A stretch of 64,000 nucleotides of DNA from Bradyrhizobium glycinis (GTDB taxonomy: Bacteria > Pseudomonadota > Alphaproteobacteria > Rhizobiales > Xanthobacteraceae). Shown here piece by piece: positions 26,594 to 36,955 of the stretch; the first letter of the stretch is position 1; every line of letters starts with the position of its first letter. The DNA lies in NCBI RefSeq assembly GCF_016031655.1, contig NZ_JACCHQ010000001.1:620001-684000 (forward strand). The letters run 5' to 3'. The position numbers and the translations under genes were made by a program. The notes under the pieces were generated by a model. That model searched no databases. It was not told the DNA's origin and worked only from the letters and a program-made list of their open reading frames with translations.

Positions 26594-27340
26594 TCAGTAG
26601 GTTGCCCGTCCGCCCGAGATGTCGAACACAGCGCCAGTGGAGAAAGCGCAATCCTCGGACGCGAGCCAGGCGACCATCGCCGCCAGCTCTTCCACCAGCA
26701 CGAAGCGCCCCTTCGGGATCTTCGACAGCATGAAGTCGATATGCTGCTGCGTCATCTGATCGAATATCGCGGTCTTGGCGGCCGCCGGCGTCACCGCGTT
26801 GACGAGGATGTCATGGGCGGCGAGCTCCTTGCCGAGCGACTTCGTCAGCGCGATCAGGCCGGCCTTGGAGGCCGAATAATGCGCGGCGTTCGGATTGCCT
26901 TCCTTGCCGGCGATCGAGGCGATGTTCACGATCCGCCCGTATTTCTGCTTGAGCATTTCGGGCACGATCGCCTTGCTGACGATGAAGGGGCCATCGAGGT
27001 TGATGCGCAGCACCTTGCGCCATTCCTCGAGCTCGGTCTCCCAGACCGGCTTGTTGACGCCGGCGATGCCGGCATTGTTGACGAGGATGTCGACCTTGCC
27101 GAACGCCTTGAGCGTTGCATCGCGTGCCTGCTCGACGGCCGCCGTGTCGGTGACGTCGACCTTGAAGACTTTCGTTTCGCCGCCGATCTCCTTTGCGGTC
27201 TTCTCCGCCAGCGCGGCGTCGAAGTCCCAGATCGCGACCTTGGCACCGGAGGCAACGAAGCGCTCGGTGATGGCGCGGCCAAAGCCTTGCGCGCCGCCGG
27301 TGACGATTGCGATGCGGCCGTTGAGATCGATCTTGTTCAT
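26594..27340 (-). CDS. Short-chain dehydrogenase/reductase (SDR), FabG-like
   Basis: NAD(P)-dependent oxidoreductase of 248 residues. Cofactor motif TGGAQGFGRA (14-23), NNAG near 87, and the catalytic Ser, Tyr and Lys in NIASIAGKEG and HYSASKAG. Asp in AIWDFDAALA after strand 2 points to NAD+. It lies 18 bp downstream of a second SDR gene and in line with an IlvD/Edd dehydratase, so it probably oxidises a sugar, sugar lactone or keto-acid of the same pathway rather than working in fatty-acid synthesis. Confidence 0.88.
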   Translation of the reverse strand: MNKIDLNGRIAIVTGGAQGFGRAITERFVASGAKVAIWDFDAALAEKTAKEIGGETKVFKVDVTDTAAVEQARDATLKAFGKVDILVNNAGIAGVNKPVWETELEEWRKVLRINLDGPFIVSKAIVPEMLKQKYGRIVNIASIAGKEGNPNAAHYSASKAGLIALTKSLGKELAAHDILVNAVTPAAAKTAIFDQMTQQHIDFMLSKIPKGRFVLVEELAAMVAWLASEDCAFSTGAVFDISGGRATY

Positions 27341-27358
27341 GCCGGAGGCCTTCTTACG

Positions 27359-28090
27359 TCAGAGCATGTAGCCGCCGTCGACGACGAGATCGACGCCGGT
27401 GGTGAAGGCGCTCTCGTCGCTGCCGAGATAGACCGCCATGGCGGCGATTTCGTCGGCGGTGCCGAGCCTGCCCATCTTCTGGCGGGAGATGAACATCTCC
27501 TTGCCCTGCGGGCCTTGCGCGGCGGCGCGGTCGAGCATCGAAGGCGTCTCGACGGTGCCGGGGCAGATCGAGTTGCAGCGGATACCCTTGGTGATGAAAT
27601 CGAGCGCCACCGCGCGCGACAGCAGCGATACCGCCGCCTTCGACGAGCTGTAGACATAGCGGTTGGCCGGCGGCCGTAGCGCCGCGCAGGACGAGATGTT
27701 GACGATGCTGCCGCCGCCGCCCGCGATCATGTCGGGCAGGAAAGCCTTGATGGTCCGGTGCATCGACTTGACGTTGAGGTCGAACGAAAAGTCAAAGTCC
27801 TCCTCCGAGCACTCCAGGATGGTGCCGTGGTGCACGAAGCCGGCGGCGTTAAGCAGAATGTCGATCTTGCCGATGCGCTTGGCGAAGGCGTTGACCTCGG
27901 CGGTGTTGCGGACGTCGAGCTTGGCCACTTCGGCGACGCCTTCCTTGGTCAAGCCAGCGATGCCAGCTTCGTTGATGTCGGTGGCGATGACGGTTGCGCC
28001 TTCACGCGCGAATGCGATGGCGCAAGCGCGCCCGATGCCTGCCGCGGCAGCCGTGACGACGGCGCGCTTTCCCTTGAGGCGGTCTGCCAT
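27359..28090 (-). CDS. Short-chain dehydrogenase/reductase, 2-keto-3-deoxy-L-fuconate dehydrogenase-like
   Basis: 243 residues. It has the cofactor motif TAAAAGIGRA, an Asp after strand 2 (ATDINEAG) typical of NAD+ users, and the catalytic Ser-Tyr-Lys in NISSCAALRP and YVYSSSKAA. The sequence resembles the BDH2/2-keto-3-deoxy-L-fuconate dehydrogenase branch (NAAGFVHHGTILECSEEDFD, CPGTVETPS). In non-phosphorylative sugar-acid pathways such an enzyme oxidises a 2-keto-3-deoxy acid after the dehydratase step, which is encoded by the preceding gene. The exact substrate is not certain. Confidence 0.85.
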   Translation of the reverse strand: MADRLKGKRAVVTAAAAGIGRACAIAFAREGATVIATDINEAGIAGLTKEGVAEVAKLDVRNTAEVNAFAKRIGKIDILLNAAGFVHHGTILECSEEDFDFSFDLNVKSMHRTIKAFLPDMIAGGGGSIVNISSCAALRPPANRYVYSSSKAAVSLLSRAVALDFITKGIRCNSICPGTVETPSMLDRAAAQGPQGKEMFISRQKMGRLGTADEIAAMAVYLGSDESAFTTGVDLVVDGGYML

Positions 28091-28127
28091 TTTCTTCTCC
28101 CTGATGTTCGTCGGAATGCCAACCCGG

Positions 28128-28210
28128 CGTCATTGCGAGGAGCCCTAGCGACGAAGCAATCCAGACCATCTCCGCGGACGCATCTCTGGATTGCTTCGCT
28201 CGCAATGACG
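28128..28210. repeat. Intergenic palindromic repeat, CGTCATTGCGAG family
   Basis: Inverted repeat with outer arms CGTCATTGCGAG and CTCGCAATGACG and inner arms GAAGCAATCCAGA and TCTGGATTGCTTC, able to form one long stem. It fills the gap between the dehydratase stop and the SDR start within an apparent operon. Elements with this sequence are common between genes in Bradyrhizobium (general knowledge). Confidence 0.85.
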
Positions 28211-28219
28211 GTGTGGCGA

Positions 28220-30049
28220 TCAGTGATTGTCCCGCGCCACGCCGAACGTGCCGGCGACGTTCTGGTACCTTGTGGCGAGCTCCATGCAGGCGCCGGTCGA
28301 TTGCTGGCCGACGGTGTTGCGATAGATCTCCTGCCACGGCGTCTGGTTCGGCGGATGCTTGAAGCCGCCGGCCGCCTTGAGCTCGGCGTGGCGCTTCTTC
28401 AGCTCCTCGTCCGAGATCAGGATGTTGGCGCTGCCCTTGTTGAGGTCGATCCGCACCTTGTCGCCGGTCTTGAGGATCGCAAGGCCGCCATTGGCGGCGG
28501 CTTCCGGCGAGGCGTTCAGGATCGAGGGCGAGCCCGAGGTGCCGGATTGGCGGCCGTCGCCGATGCAGGGCAGGGACAGGATGCCGCGTTTGATCAGCGC
28601 CGCAGGCGGTTGCATGTTCACGACCTCGGCGCCACCAGGGTAGCCGATCGGGCCGGTGCCGCGGATGAACAGCACGCAGCGCTCGTCGATGTCGAGCGAG
28701 GGATCGTCGATCCGCTCGTGATAATCCTCCGGCCCTTCGAACACGATGGCGCGGCCCTCGAAGGCGTTCGGGTCCTTCGGGTTGCTGAGATAGCGGTCGC
28801 GGAATTCCTTCGAGATCACGCTGGTCTTCATGATCGCAGAGTCGAACAGATTGCCCTTCAGCACCAGGAAGCCGGCGTCCTTCACCAGCGGCTTGTCGTA
28901 GGTCCAGATCACGTCGTTGTCGGGTGCGGGCGCGTTCTTGCAGTTCTCGCCGATGCCGCGGCCGTTGACCGTGATCGCGTCCTCATGGATGCGCTTGTGC
29001 TTCATCAATTCGCGCACCACGGCGGGTACGCCGCCGGCGCGGTGAAATTCCTCGCCGAGATAGAAGCCGGCCGGCTGCATGTTGACCAGGAGCGGCACGT
29101 CGTGGCCGACCTTCTGCCAGTCCTCGATCGTGAGCTCGACGCCGATATGGCGGGCGAGCGCGTTGATGTGGATCGGCGCGTTGGTCGAGCCGCCGATCGC
29201 CGAATTGATGACGATGCAGTTCTCGAACGCCTTGCGGGTCAGGATGTCCGAGGGCTTGAGGTCTTCCCAGACCATCTCGACGATGCGTTTTCCGGTCTCG
29301 TAGGCGATCTGGCCGCGCTCGCGATAGGGTGCCGGGATCGCCGCGCAGCCCGGCAGCGAGAAGCCGAGCGCTTCGGCAAGCCCGTTCATGGTCGAGGCCG
29401 TGCCCATGGTGTTGCAATGGCCGACCGAGGGCGCCGAGGAGGCCACGATCTCCATGAACTCTTCATAATTGATCTCGCCGGCCGCGAGCCGCTCGCGCGA
29501 TTTCCAGACGATGGTGCCGGAGCCGGTGCGCTCGCCATTGTGCCAGCCGTTCAGCATCGGGCCGCCCGACAGCACGATCGCAGGCAGGTTCACCGTCGCC
29601 GCCGCCATCATGCAGGCCGGCGTGGTCTTGTCGCAGCCGGTGGTCAGCACCACGCCGTCGAGCGGATAGCCGTAGAGAATCTCGACGAGGCCGAGATAAG
29701 CGAGGTTACGGTCGAGCGCTGCCGTCGGGCGCTTGCCGGTTTCCTGAATGGGGTGGGTCGGGAACTCCATCGCGATGCCGCCCGCCTCGCGGATGCCTTC
29801 GCGGACGCGGTGCGCGAGCTCAAGATGATGGCGGTTGCAGGGGGACAGGTCATTGCCGGTCTGGGCGATGCCGATGATCGGCTTGCCGGATTGCAGCTCG
29901 GCGCGGGTGAGGCCGTAATTCAGGTAACGCTCCATATAGAGCGCAGTCATGCCCGGATTGTGCGGATTGTTGAACCATTCCTGCGAGCGAAGATGACGGC
30001 GGGTCCCGTTGCTGCCGGTGGCGTGCCCGTTGGTTGGTTTCTTTGTCAT
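28220..30049 (-). CDS. IlvD/Edd family dehydratase (sugar-acid dehydratase)
   Basis: Iron-sulfur dehydratase that turns an aldonic acid into a 2-keto-3-deoxy acid. The ATG at 30049 (MTKKPTNGH) has AGGAGA four bases upstream and gives 609 residues; an earlier ATG adds five. Cluster cysteines are visible in [19 protein letters not shown] and [11 protein letters not shown], and the C-terminal [15 protein letters not shown] is the family signature. The sequence is of the arabinonate/xylonate dehydratase branch rather than of valine biosynthesis. It lies between the LacI gene and the two SDRs; with the kinase and aldolase at 36956-38604 it would complete an Entner-Doudoroff-type route. Confidence 0.9.
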   Translation of the reverse strand: MTKKPTNGHATGSNGTRRHLRSQEWFNNPHNPGMTALYMERYLNYGLTRAELQSGKPIIGIAQTGNDLSPCNRHHLELAHRVREGIREAGGIAMEFPTHPIQETGKRPTAALDRNLAYLGLVEILYGYPLDGVVLTTGCDKTTPACMMAAATVNLPAIVLSGGPMLNGWHNGERTGSGTIVWKSRERLAAGEINYEEFMEIVASSAPSVGHCNTMGTASTMNGLAEALGFSLPGCAAIPAPYRERGQIAYETGKRIVEMVWEDLKPSDILTRKAFENCIVINSAIGGSTNAPIHINALARHIGVELTIEDWQKVGHDVPLLVNMQPAGFYLGEEFHRAGGVPAVVRELMKHKRIHEDAITVNGRGIGENCKNAPAPDNDVIWTYDKPLVKDAGFLVLKGNLFDSAIMKTSVISKEFRDRYLSNPKDPNAFEGRAIVFEGPEDYHERIDDPSLDIDERCVLFIRGTGPIGYPGGAEVVNMQPPAALIKRGILSLPCIGDGRQSGTSGSPSILNASPEAAANGGLAILKTGDKVRIDLNKGSANILISDEELKKRHAELKAAGGFKHPPNQTPWQEIYRNTVGQQSTGACMELATRYQNVAGTFGVARDNH

Positions 30050-30171
30050 TGGTTTCTCCTGCAATGCAAACGCGCTGGCGTCCGTCTCATGGTGTCGGCA
30101 TGTACGTTGCCCAACGGCGCGCGCGATGATCTGCCTTCCCGCTGGCGGGTCGTTTCCTCACGATTCCGATA

Positions 30172-31272
30172 CTAGTCGTGGCTACTTGGTAACGCTATCA
30201 TTTTGTTCGCCGCGGCCGCGCCTGATACGGCTGGCCTGCTGTCCGAACGTCGCGCCGACGAGCTTTGCCGCTCGATTACCTTGAAGCCGAGATCGAGCAC
30301 CGGCTGCTCCGGGCGCCGGCCTTCGATCGCGTTGATCAGCATGGTGGCGGCCGTCTTGCCCATCTCGTAGCGGTTGGTGCGAACGCTGGTGAGGGTGGGG
30401 ACGGCCGAGGCCATGAATTCGAGGTCGTTGAAGCCGACGATCGCGATCTGCCCGGGGACTGCGATCTCCCGGCGCCGGCATTCGAACAGCACACCCAGCG
30501 CGAGGTCGTCATTGGCGCAGAACACCGCGTCCATGTCGGGCTCGCGCGCCAGCAGATCGGTGAACAGGGCGCCGCCGAGCGTCACCGAGGTCGGCGTCGC
30601 CGTCGTGACCACCAGGCGCTGGTCGAACGATCCGGCATCCTTCATGGCCGAGACATATCCGTCCAGCCGCCGCTGCACCCTCGGATCCATCCGCGCGCCG
30701 ACGAAGCCGACCTTGCGGTGGCCTTGCTCGAACAGGTGCGCGATCGCCGCGCGGGCCGCATCATAGTGCGAAAAGCCGATCATCATGTCGACCGGGTCCG
30801 GGCCGATCTCCATGATCTGCACGATCGGGCAGTCCGCGGCCTGAAGCATCGCGCGGGATTCCGCAGTCTGGTCGATGCCGGTGACGATCAGCCCGGCCGG
30901 CTTCTGCGCCAGGAACAGACGCAGCAACTTCTCTTCCTGGAGAATGCTGTAGCGCGTGTTGGACAACTGGATCGAGTATCGGCTGCCTTCGGAGGCGTCA
31001 TAGATGCCGCGCAGCACGTCCGAGAACACGTTGTTGGTGAGCGATGGGATCAAGACGCCGATGACCTCGGTGCGTTGCGAGGCCAGGGCGCGTGCCGCAA
31101 GGTTGGGCACATAGCCGAGCTCCTTGGCGGCGCTCTCGACCCGCGTCCGCTTGGCGACCGACAGGGCCTCCGGATTGCGGAAAAAGCGCGACGCGGTAAT
31201 CGGGCTGACGCCGGCAAGCTCGGCCACTTCGGCCAGCCGGATTTTGCCTGACTTGGTGCGTTTTCGACCCAT
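30172..31272 (-). CDS. LacI family transcriptional regulator
   Basis: 366 residues. The LacI helix-turn-helix and hinge are at the start (IRLAEVAELAGVSPITASRF, then AKELGYVPNLAARALASQRT) and the periplasmic-binding-like effector domain follows (EVIGVLIPSLTNNVFSDVL, HRKVGFVGARMDPRVQRR, DAVFCANDDLALGVL). It resembles GntR of the LacI family. It lies between the two arms of the sugar locus, and near-identical LacI-type operators are found in the region before each arm, so it most likely represses both and itself. The inducer is presumably the imported sugar or a pathway acid. Confidence 0.93.
   Translation of the reverse strand: MGRKRTKSGKIRLAEVAELAGVSPITASRFFRNPEALSVAKRTRVESAAKELGYVPNLAARALASQRTEVIGVLIPSLTNNVFSDVLRGIYDASEGSRYSIQLSNTRYSILQEEKLLRLFLAQKPAGLIVTGIDQTAESRAMLQAADCPIVQIMEIGPDPVDMMIGFSHYDAARAAIAHLFEQGHRKVGFVGARMDPRVQRRLDGYVSAMKDAGSFDQRLVVTTATPTSVTLGGALFTDLLAREPDMDAVFCANDDLALGVLFECRRREIAVPGQIAIVGFNDLEFMASAVPTLTSVRTNRYEMGKTAATMLINAIEGRRPEQPVLDLGFKVIERQSSSARRSDSRPAVSGAAAANKMIALPSSHD
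30187..30200. promoter_or_regulatory. Candidate LacI-type operator upstream of the dehydratase-SDR operon
   Basis: TGGTAACGCTATCA, a 14-bp partial palindrome with the central CG of LacI-family operators. It lies inside the last codons of the LacI gene, 138 bp before the dehydratase start. It matches 12 of 14 positions of the site at 31315-31328. Confidence 0.55.
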
Positions 31273-31314
31273 TTGCTGCTCTTAACACAGTCGGTCCCGC
31301 AAACAAAGGAACGT

Positions 31315-31328
31315 TGACAGCGCTACCA
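31315..31328. promoter_or_regulatory. Candidate LacI-type operator in the lacI-ABC transporter divergent region
   Basis: TGACAGCGCTACCA (reverse complement TGGTAGCGCTGTCA), centred on CG, 42 bp before the LacI start and 146 bp before the ATP-binding-subunit start. It could serve both directions. 12 of 14 bases match the site at 30187-30200. Confidence 0.6.
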
Positions 31329-31473
31329 GCAACGACTAACCAAAGACAAATTGCCAAAACCGCACAAACTACCGACAATGTCGCCCGCTAAGCTCGGGCT
31401 TCGTTCGGTGAAGTCCGAAAAACAAGACGGTCGCGGCGCGAGAGGCGCCGTGGACTTTCGAGGAGGGAGCTAG

Positions 31474-32541
<1,068 letters not shown>

Positions 32542-32607
32542 CGCATCGGACGACAAGACATAGGCGAAAAGACATAAGACGACAAAAAGCATCACAGGGA
32601 GGACAAC

Positions 32608-33927
32608 ATGCAAGACTTTACCCGCCGGTCTCTGCTCCAAGGCGGCACGGCTTTGGCCGCAACCGGCATGCTGACGGGGCCGGCACTGTTCGACTTCGCC
32701 AAGGCCTGGGCGCAGAGCGCGCCCTGGAAGGCCGAGCCCGGCGCCAAGCTGACGGTGATGCGCTGGAAGCGCTTTGTGCCTGCGGAGGACGATGCGTTCA
32801 ACGCAATGGTGGCGGCATTCAAGTCGGCGACCGGCGTCGAAATGAACGTGTTCAGCGAGTCTTTCGAGGACGTGCAGCCCAAAGCATCCGTTGCAGCCAA
32901 CACGGGCTCCGGCCTCGACGTCGCCTGGGGCCTGCACACGCTGCCGCAGCTGTTCCCGACCAAAGTCCTGAAAATGAACGACGTCGCCGATTACCTCGGC
33001 AAGAAATATGGCGGCTGGACGGACGCTGCAGCAAAGACCTGCAAGCTTGGCGAAGACTGGCTGGGCATCCCTGTCGCGACCAACGGCGGCTATATGACCT
33101 ACCGGAAGTCGGCGACGGACAAAGCGGGCTTCAAGGAATTCCCGAAAGATTTCCCAAGCTTCCTGGAGATGTGCAAAGCGCTCAAGGCGAACAACACGCC
33201 GGCCGGCTTTGCCCTCGGACACGCGAGCGGCGATGCCAACGGCTGGCTGCACTGGATCCTCTGGGGCCACAATGCGTGGACCGTCAATGAGAAGGATCAG
33301 GTCAGCATCAATTCGCCCGAGACCGCGAAGGCACTGGAGTATTGCAAGGCCCTTTACGACACCTTCATCCCGGGCACGGCGTCCTGGAACGACTCCTCCA
33401 ACAACAAGGCGTACCTGGCCGGTGAGCTCTATTGCACGCTCAACGGCATTTCGATTTATGTTGCCGCCAAGACCGATCCCACCAAGAAGGAACTGGCGGA
33501 AGATACCCATCACGCTCTGCACCCGGTCGGACCGATCGGCAAGCCGACCGAGCTGCAGCTTACGCTGCCGATCCTCGCCTTCAACTTCACCAAATATCCG
33601 AACGCGGCGAAGGCCTTCGTCGCCTTCATGCTGGAGAAGGAGAACTACGAGAAGTGGCTGGATGGCGCGCAAGGCTATCTGCAGCAGACCTTGAACGCCT
33701 ATGAATCGGCGTCGGTCTGGACGGCCGATCCCAAGAACGCCGTGTTCTCGCAGGCCTCCAAGCGCACGCTGCCGGCGTCCGGCATCGGCACCGTCGGTGA
33801 GAAGGCGGCGACCGCGATCGCCGATTTCATCGTCGTCGACATGTTCGCCAATTACTGCACCGGCGCCAAGGATGCGAAGGGCGCGATGGCGGAAGCCGAG
33901 CGCCAGCTGAAGCGCATCTATCGCTGA
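32608..33927 (+). CDS. ABC sugar transporter substrate-binding protein (family 1)
   Basis: Periplasmic binding protein of a CUT1 importer. 439 residues with a twin-arginine type leader (MQDFTRRSLLQGG, hydrophobic to about 28, cleavage near AWAQ), so export is probably by Tat. The mature part is a typical extracellular solute-binding family 1 fold (AKLTVMRWKRFVPAEDDAF, then DWLGIPVATNGGYMTYRK, then LPILAFNFTKYPNAAKAFV). GGGAGGACAAC precedes the ATG. The ligand is unknown; the neighbouring catabolic genes suggest a sugar or polyol that feeds an aldonate. Confidence 0.94.
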   Translation: MQDFTRRSLLQGGTALAATGMLTGPALFDFAKAWAQSAPWKAEPGAKLTVMRWKRFVPAEDDAFNAMVAAFKSATGVEMNVFSESFEDVQPKASVAANTGSGLDVAWGLHTLPQLFPTKVLKMNDVADYLGKKYGGWTDAAAKTCKLGEDWLGIPVATNGGYMTYRKSATDKAGFKEFPKDFPSFLEMCKALKANNTPAGFALGHASGDANGWLHWILWGHNAWTVNEKDQVSINSPETAKALEYCKALYDTFIPGTASWNDSSNNKAYLAGELYCTLNGISIYVAAKTDPTKKELAEDTHHALHPVGPIGKPTELQLTLPILAFNFTKYPNAAKAFVAFMLEKENYEKWLDGAQGYLQQTLNAYESASVWTADPKNAVFSQASKRTLPASGIGTVGEKAATAIADFIVVDMFANYCTGAKDAKGAMAEAERQLKRIYR

Positions 33928-33991
33928 CGGTCACGGAGCGGGCGGCCGTCCGGTCGCCCGCTCGTCAACATTTCGATCAGGGATATCGGGC

Positions 33992-34945
33992 ATGGCTGAT
34001 GTCGCAATTCCCCGGGCCAAGCCTCAGATGAGCGAGGCTGGCGCCTGGGCCCAGCTCAAACACAATCGCAACTGGCTCGGCTTCTGGTTCATGGTGCCGG
34101 CCATGGTGTTCCTGATCTTCTTCCTGGCCTATCCGCTTGGGCTGGGCATCTGGCTGTCCTTCACGGACACGCGCATCGGCAGGGTCGGGCACTTCATCGC
34201 CACCGAGAACTACGAGTGGCTGTGGGACGATTCCATTTTCTGGCTGTCGGTGTTCAATACGCTGCTCTATACCTTCGTCGCCAGCGCCTTCAAATTCGGC
34301 ATCGGGCTTTACCTTGCGCTGCTGCTCAATGAGCACATGCCGTTCAAGGCGATGCTGCGCGCAATGGTGCTCATCCCCTTCATCGTTCCGACGGTGCTCT
34401 CCGCGCTCGCGTTCTGGTGGATTTTCGACTCGCAATTCTCGATCATCTCCTGGTCGCTGAAGCAGCTCGGCCTGATCAGCCAGAACATCAACTTTCTCGG
34501 TGACACGACCTGGGCGCGCATTTGCGTGATCTTCGCCAATATCTGGCGCGGCGTGCCGTTCGTGGCGATCACGCTGCTCGCAGGCCTGCAGACCGTCTCG
34601 CCCTCGCTCTATGAAGCGGCGACGCTCGACGGCGCCACGCGCTGGCAGAATTTCCGCTACATCACCTATCCGCTGCTGACGCCGATCATCGCCGTAGTGA
34701 TGACCTTCTCGGTGCTGTTCACCTTCACCGACTTCCAGCTGATCTGGGCGATGACGCGTGGCGGCCCGGTCAATGCCACCCACCTGATGGCGACCTTGTC
34801 CTACCAGCGCGCGATCATCGCGGGACAGCTCGGCGAGGGCGCCGCGATTTCCAGCGCGATGATTCCATTCCTGCTTGCCGCGATCATGGTCTCCTGGTTC
34901 GGCCTGCAGCGCCGCAAGTGGCAACAGGGAGAAAACAATGACTGA
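33992..34945 (+). CDS. ABC sugar transporter permease (MalF-like)
   Basis: Inner-membrane subunit of the same CUT1 importer. 317 residues, six membrane segments, the first near 24-46 (WLGFWFMVPAMVFLIFFLAY). The EAA motif that contacts the ATPase is visible as YEAATLDGATRWQNFRYITY near residue 207. It overlaps the next permease gene by 8 bp (ATGACTGA). Confidence 0.94.
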   Translation: MADVAIPRAKPQMSEAGAWAQLKHNRNWLGFWFMVPAMVFLIFFLAYPLGLGIWLSFTDTRIGRVGHFIATENYEWLWDDSIFWLSVFNTLLYTFVASAFKFGIGLYLALLLNEHMPFKAMLRAMVLIPFIVPTVLSALAFWWIFDSQFSIISWSLKQLGLISQNINFLGDTTWARICVIFANIWRGVPFVAITLLAGLQTVSPSLYEAATLDGATRWQNFRYITYPLLTPIIAVVMTFSVLFTFTDFQLIWAMTRGGPVNATHLMATLSYQRAIIAGQLGEGAAISSAMIPFLLAAIMVSWFGLQRRKWQQGENND

Positions 34946-35873
34946 TCTCCCCACCTCGCGGATCGATCTCAAGGCTGTGCTGCATAGCTCGGCTCCGACA
35001 GTCGCGAAGGATGATCACAGCGAGGGCATGAGCTATCTACAGTCGGTGCCGCGCAGGATCGTGACGCTGTATCTGCCGCTCGCGATCATCGTCGTCGTTC
35101 TGCTGTTCCCGTTCTACTGGATGGCGCTGACTTCGGTGAAGCCCGACGAGCAGCTGCTCGATCTCGACAAGTACAATCCGTTCTGGACCTGGAATCCGAC
35201 CTTCAAGCACTTCCACAAGCTGCTGTTCGAGAGCTACTATCCGTACTGGCTCTGGAACACGATGTATGTGGCGGTCTGCGCCACGGTGCTCTCGATCGTC
35301 GCCTCGGTGTTCGCCGCCTACGCCATCGTGCGGTTGCGTTACAAGGGCGCCAATCTCGTCGGCGGCCTGATCTTCCTCGCCTATCTGGTGCCGCCGTCGA
35401 TCCTGTTCATTCCGCTCGCCACGGTCGTTTATCAGTACGGCCTGTTCGATTCGCCGCTGGCGCTGATCCTGACCTATCCGACCATCCTGATCCCGTTCTC
35501 GACCTGGCTGCTGATGGGCTATTTCAAGACCATCCCCTTCGAGCTCGAGGAGTGCGCGCTGATTGACGGGGCGAGCCGCTGGCAGATCCTGGTCAAGATC
35601 GTCGTGCCGCTGGCCATTCCCGGCCTGATCTCGGCCTTCATCTTCTGCTTCACGCTGTGCTGGAACGAGTTCATCTACGCCCTGACGTTCCTGCAATCGA
35701 CCAGCAACAAGACGGTGCCGGTCGCGATCGTCAACGAGTTCGTGGACGGTGACATCTACCGCTGGGGCTCGCTGATGGCGGGAGCGCTGGCCGGCTCGCT
35801 GCCGCTCGTGATCCTTTACGCCTTCTTCGTGGAGCATTATGTGTCGGCGATGACCGGCGCCGTGAAGGAATGA
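34938..35873 (+). CDS. ABC sugar transporter permease (MalG-like)
   Basis: Second membrane subunit of the importer. 311 residues from the ATG at 34938 (MTDLPTSRIDLK), which has AGGGAG upstream and overlaps the previous stop; a longer in-frame start is not supported. Six membrane segments; EAA motif EECALIDGASRWQILVKIVV near 215-235. A cytoplasmic N-terminus of about 40 residues precedes the first helix (LYLPLAIIVVVLLFPFYWM). Confidence 0.94.
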   Translation: MTDLPTSRIDLKAVLHSSAPTVAKDDHSEGMSYLQSVPRRIVTLYLPLAIIVVVLLFPFYWMALTSVKPDEQLLDLDKYNPFWTWNPTFKHFHKLLFESYYPYWLWNTMYVAVCATVLSIVASVFAAYAIVRLRYKGANLVGGLIFLAYLVPPSILFIPLATVVYQYGLFDSPLALILTYPTILIPFSTWLLMGYFKTIPFELEECALIDGASRWQILVKIVVPLAIPGLISAFIFCFTLCWNEFIYALTFLQSTSNKTVPVAIVNEFVDGDIYRWGSLMAGALAGSLPLVILYAFFVEHYVSAMTGAVKE

Positions 35874-35947
35874 TCGCGGGGCTTGCCGAGGGCGCGCCAA
35901 TGGTTTCAAGAGCGGCGCGCTCCGGCCAATAAGAGGGAGTTGAGCTC

Positions 35948-36934
35948 TTGCACATTCTGGTTCTCGGCGCCGCCGGCATGGTCGGCCGCAAACTCTGTGA
36001 ACGGCTGCTGCGCGACGGCCGGCTCGGCAAGAGCGACATCACGAAATTGACCATGCACGACGTGCTCGAGCCCAAGAAGCCGGAGAAGGCCGGCTTCCCG
36101 GTCGAGACCGTGTCGGGCGATTTCGCCGTCCCGGGCGCCGCCGAGAAGCTGATCGCGGGCCGCCCCGACGTGATCTTCCATCTCGCCGCGATCGTCTCCG
36201 GCGAGGCCGAGCTCGATTTCGACAAGGGCTACCGGATCAATCTCGACGGCACGCGGATGCTGCTCGATGCGATCAGGCTCGTTGGCGGCGGCTACAAGCC
36301 GCGCGTGGTCTTTACATCCTCGATTGCGGTGTTCGGTGCGCCGTTTCCGGATGCGATCGGCGACGAGTTCTTCCACACCCCGCTGCTCAGCTACGGTACG
36401 CAGAAGGCGATAGGCGAACTCCTGCTGGCCGACTATTCCCGCCGCGGCTTCCTCGACGGCATCGGCATCCGCCTGCCGACCATCTGCATCCGGCCGGGCC
36501 TGCCGAACAAGGCGGCATCGGGATTCTTCTCCAACATCCTGCGCGAGCCGCTGGCCGGCAAGGAAGCGATCCTCCCGGTCTCCGAGGACGTCCGCCACTG
36601 GCACGCCACGCCGCGCTCGGCCGTCGGCTTCCTGCTCCACGCCGGCACCATGGATCTCGCGACCGTCGGGCCGCGCCGCAACCTGACCATGCCCGGCCTG
36701 TCGGCCACGGTCGGCGAGCAGATCGCCGCCTTGAAGCGGGTTGCGGGCGAGAAGGTCGCCGCGCGCATCAAGCGCGAGCCCGATCCCTTCATCGTCGGCA
36801 TCGTCGGCGGCTGGCCGCGCAATTTCGACGCCAGGCGTGCGCGCGAGCTCGGCTTCACCACGGCCGAGAAGACGTTCGACGATATCATCCGCATTCACAT
36901 CGAAGACGAGCTCGGCGGCAATTTCGTCGCCTGA
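35948..36934 (+). CDS. NAD-dependent epimerase/dehydratase family, DenD-like (D-erythronate dehydrogenase-like)
   Basis: Extended SDR of 328 residues. It starts with a TTG codon (read Met, HILVLGAAGMVGRKLCERLL) behind GAGGGAG nine to ten bases upstream; no ATG is available near the Rossmann motif. The cofactor loop GAAGMVG, FHLAAIVSGEAELDFDKGY, catalytic Ser in TSSIAVFG and Tyr-Lys in YGTQKAIGE are clear. The sequence fits the D-erythronate dehydrogenase (DenD) group, acting on sugar acids. It sits between the importer and the KDG kinase, so in this locus it may oxidise the imported sugar or its acid. Confidence 0.85.
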   Translation: MHILVLGAAGMVGRKLCERLLRDGRLGKSDITKLTMHDVLEPKKPEKAGFPVETVSGDFAVPGAAEKLIAGRPDVIFHLAAIVSGEAELDFDKGYRINLDGTRMLLDAIRLVGGGYKPRVVFTSSIAVFGAPFPDAIGDEFFHTPLLSYGTQKAIGELLLADYSRRGFLDGIGIRLPTICIRPGLPNKAASGFFSNILREPLAGKEAILPVSEDVRHWHATPRSAVGFLLHAGTMDLATVGPRRNLTMPGLSATVGEQIAALKRVAGEKVAARIKREPDPFIVGIVGGWPRNFDARRARELGFTTAEKTFDDIIRIHIEDELGGNFVA

Positions 36935-36955
36935 CCTCCGACTGAGCGGGCCCTG

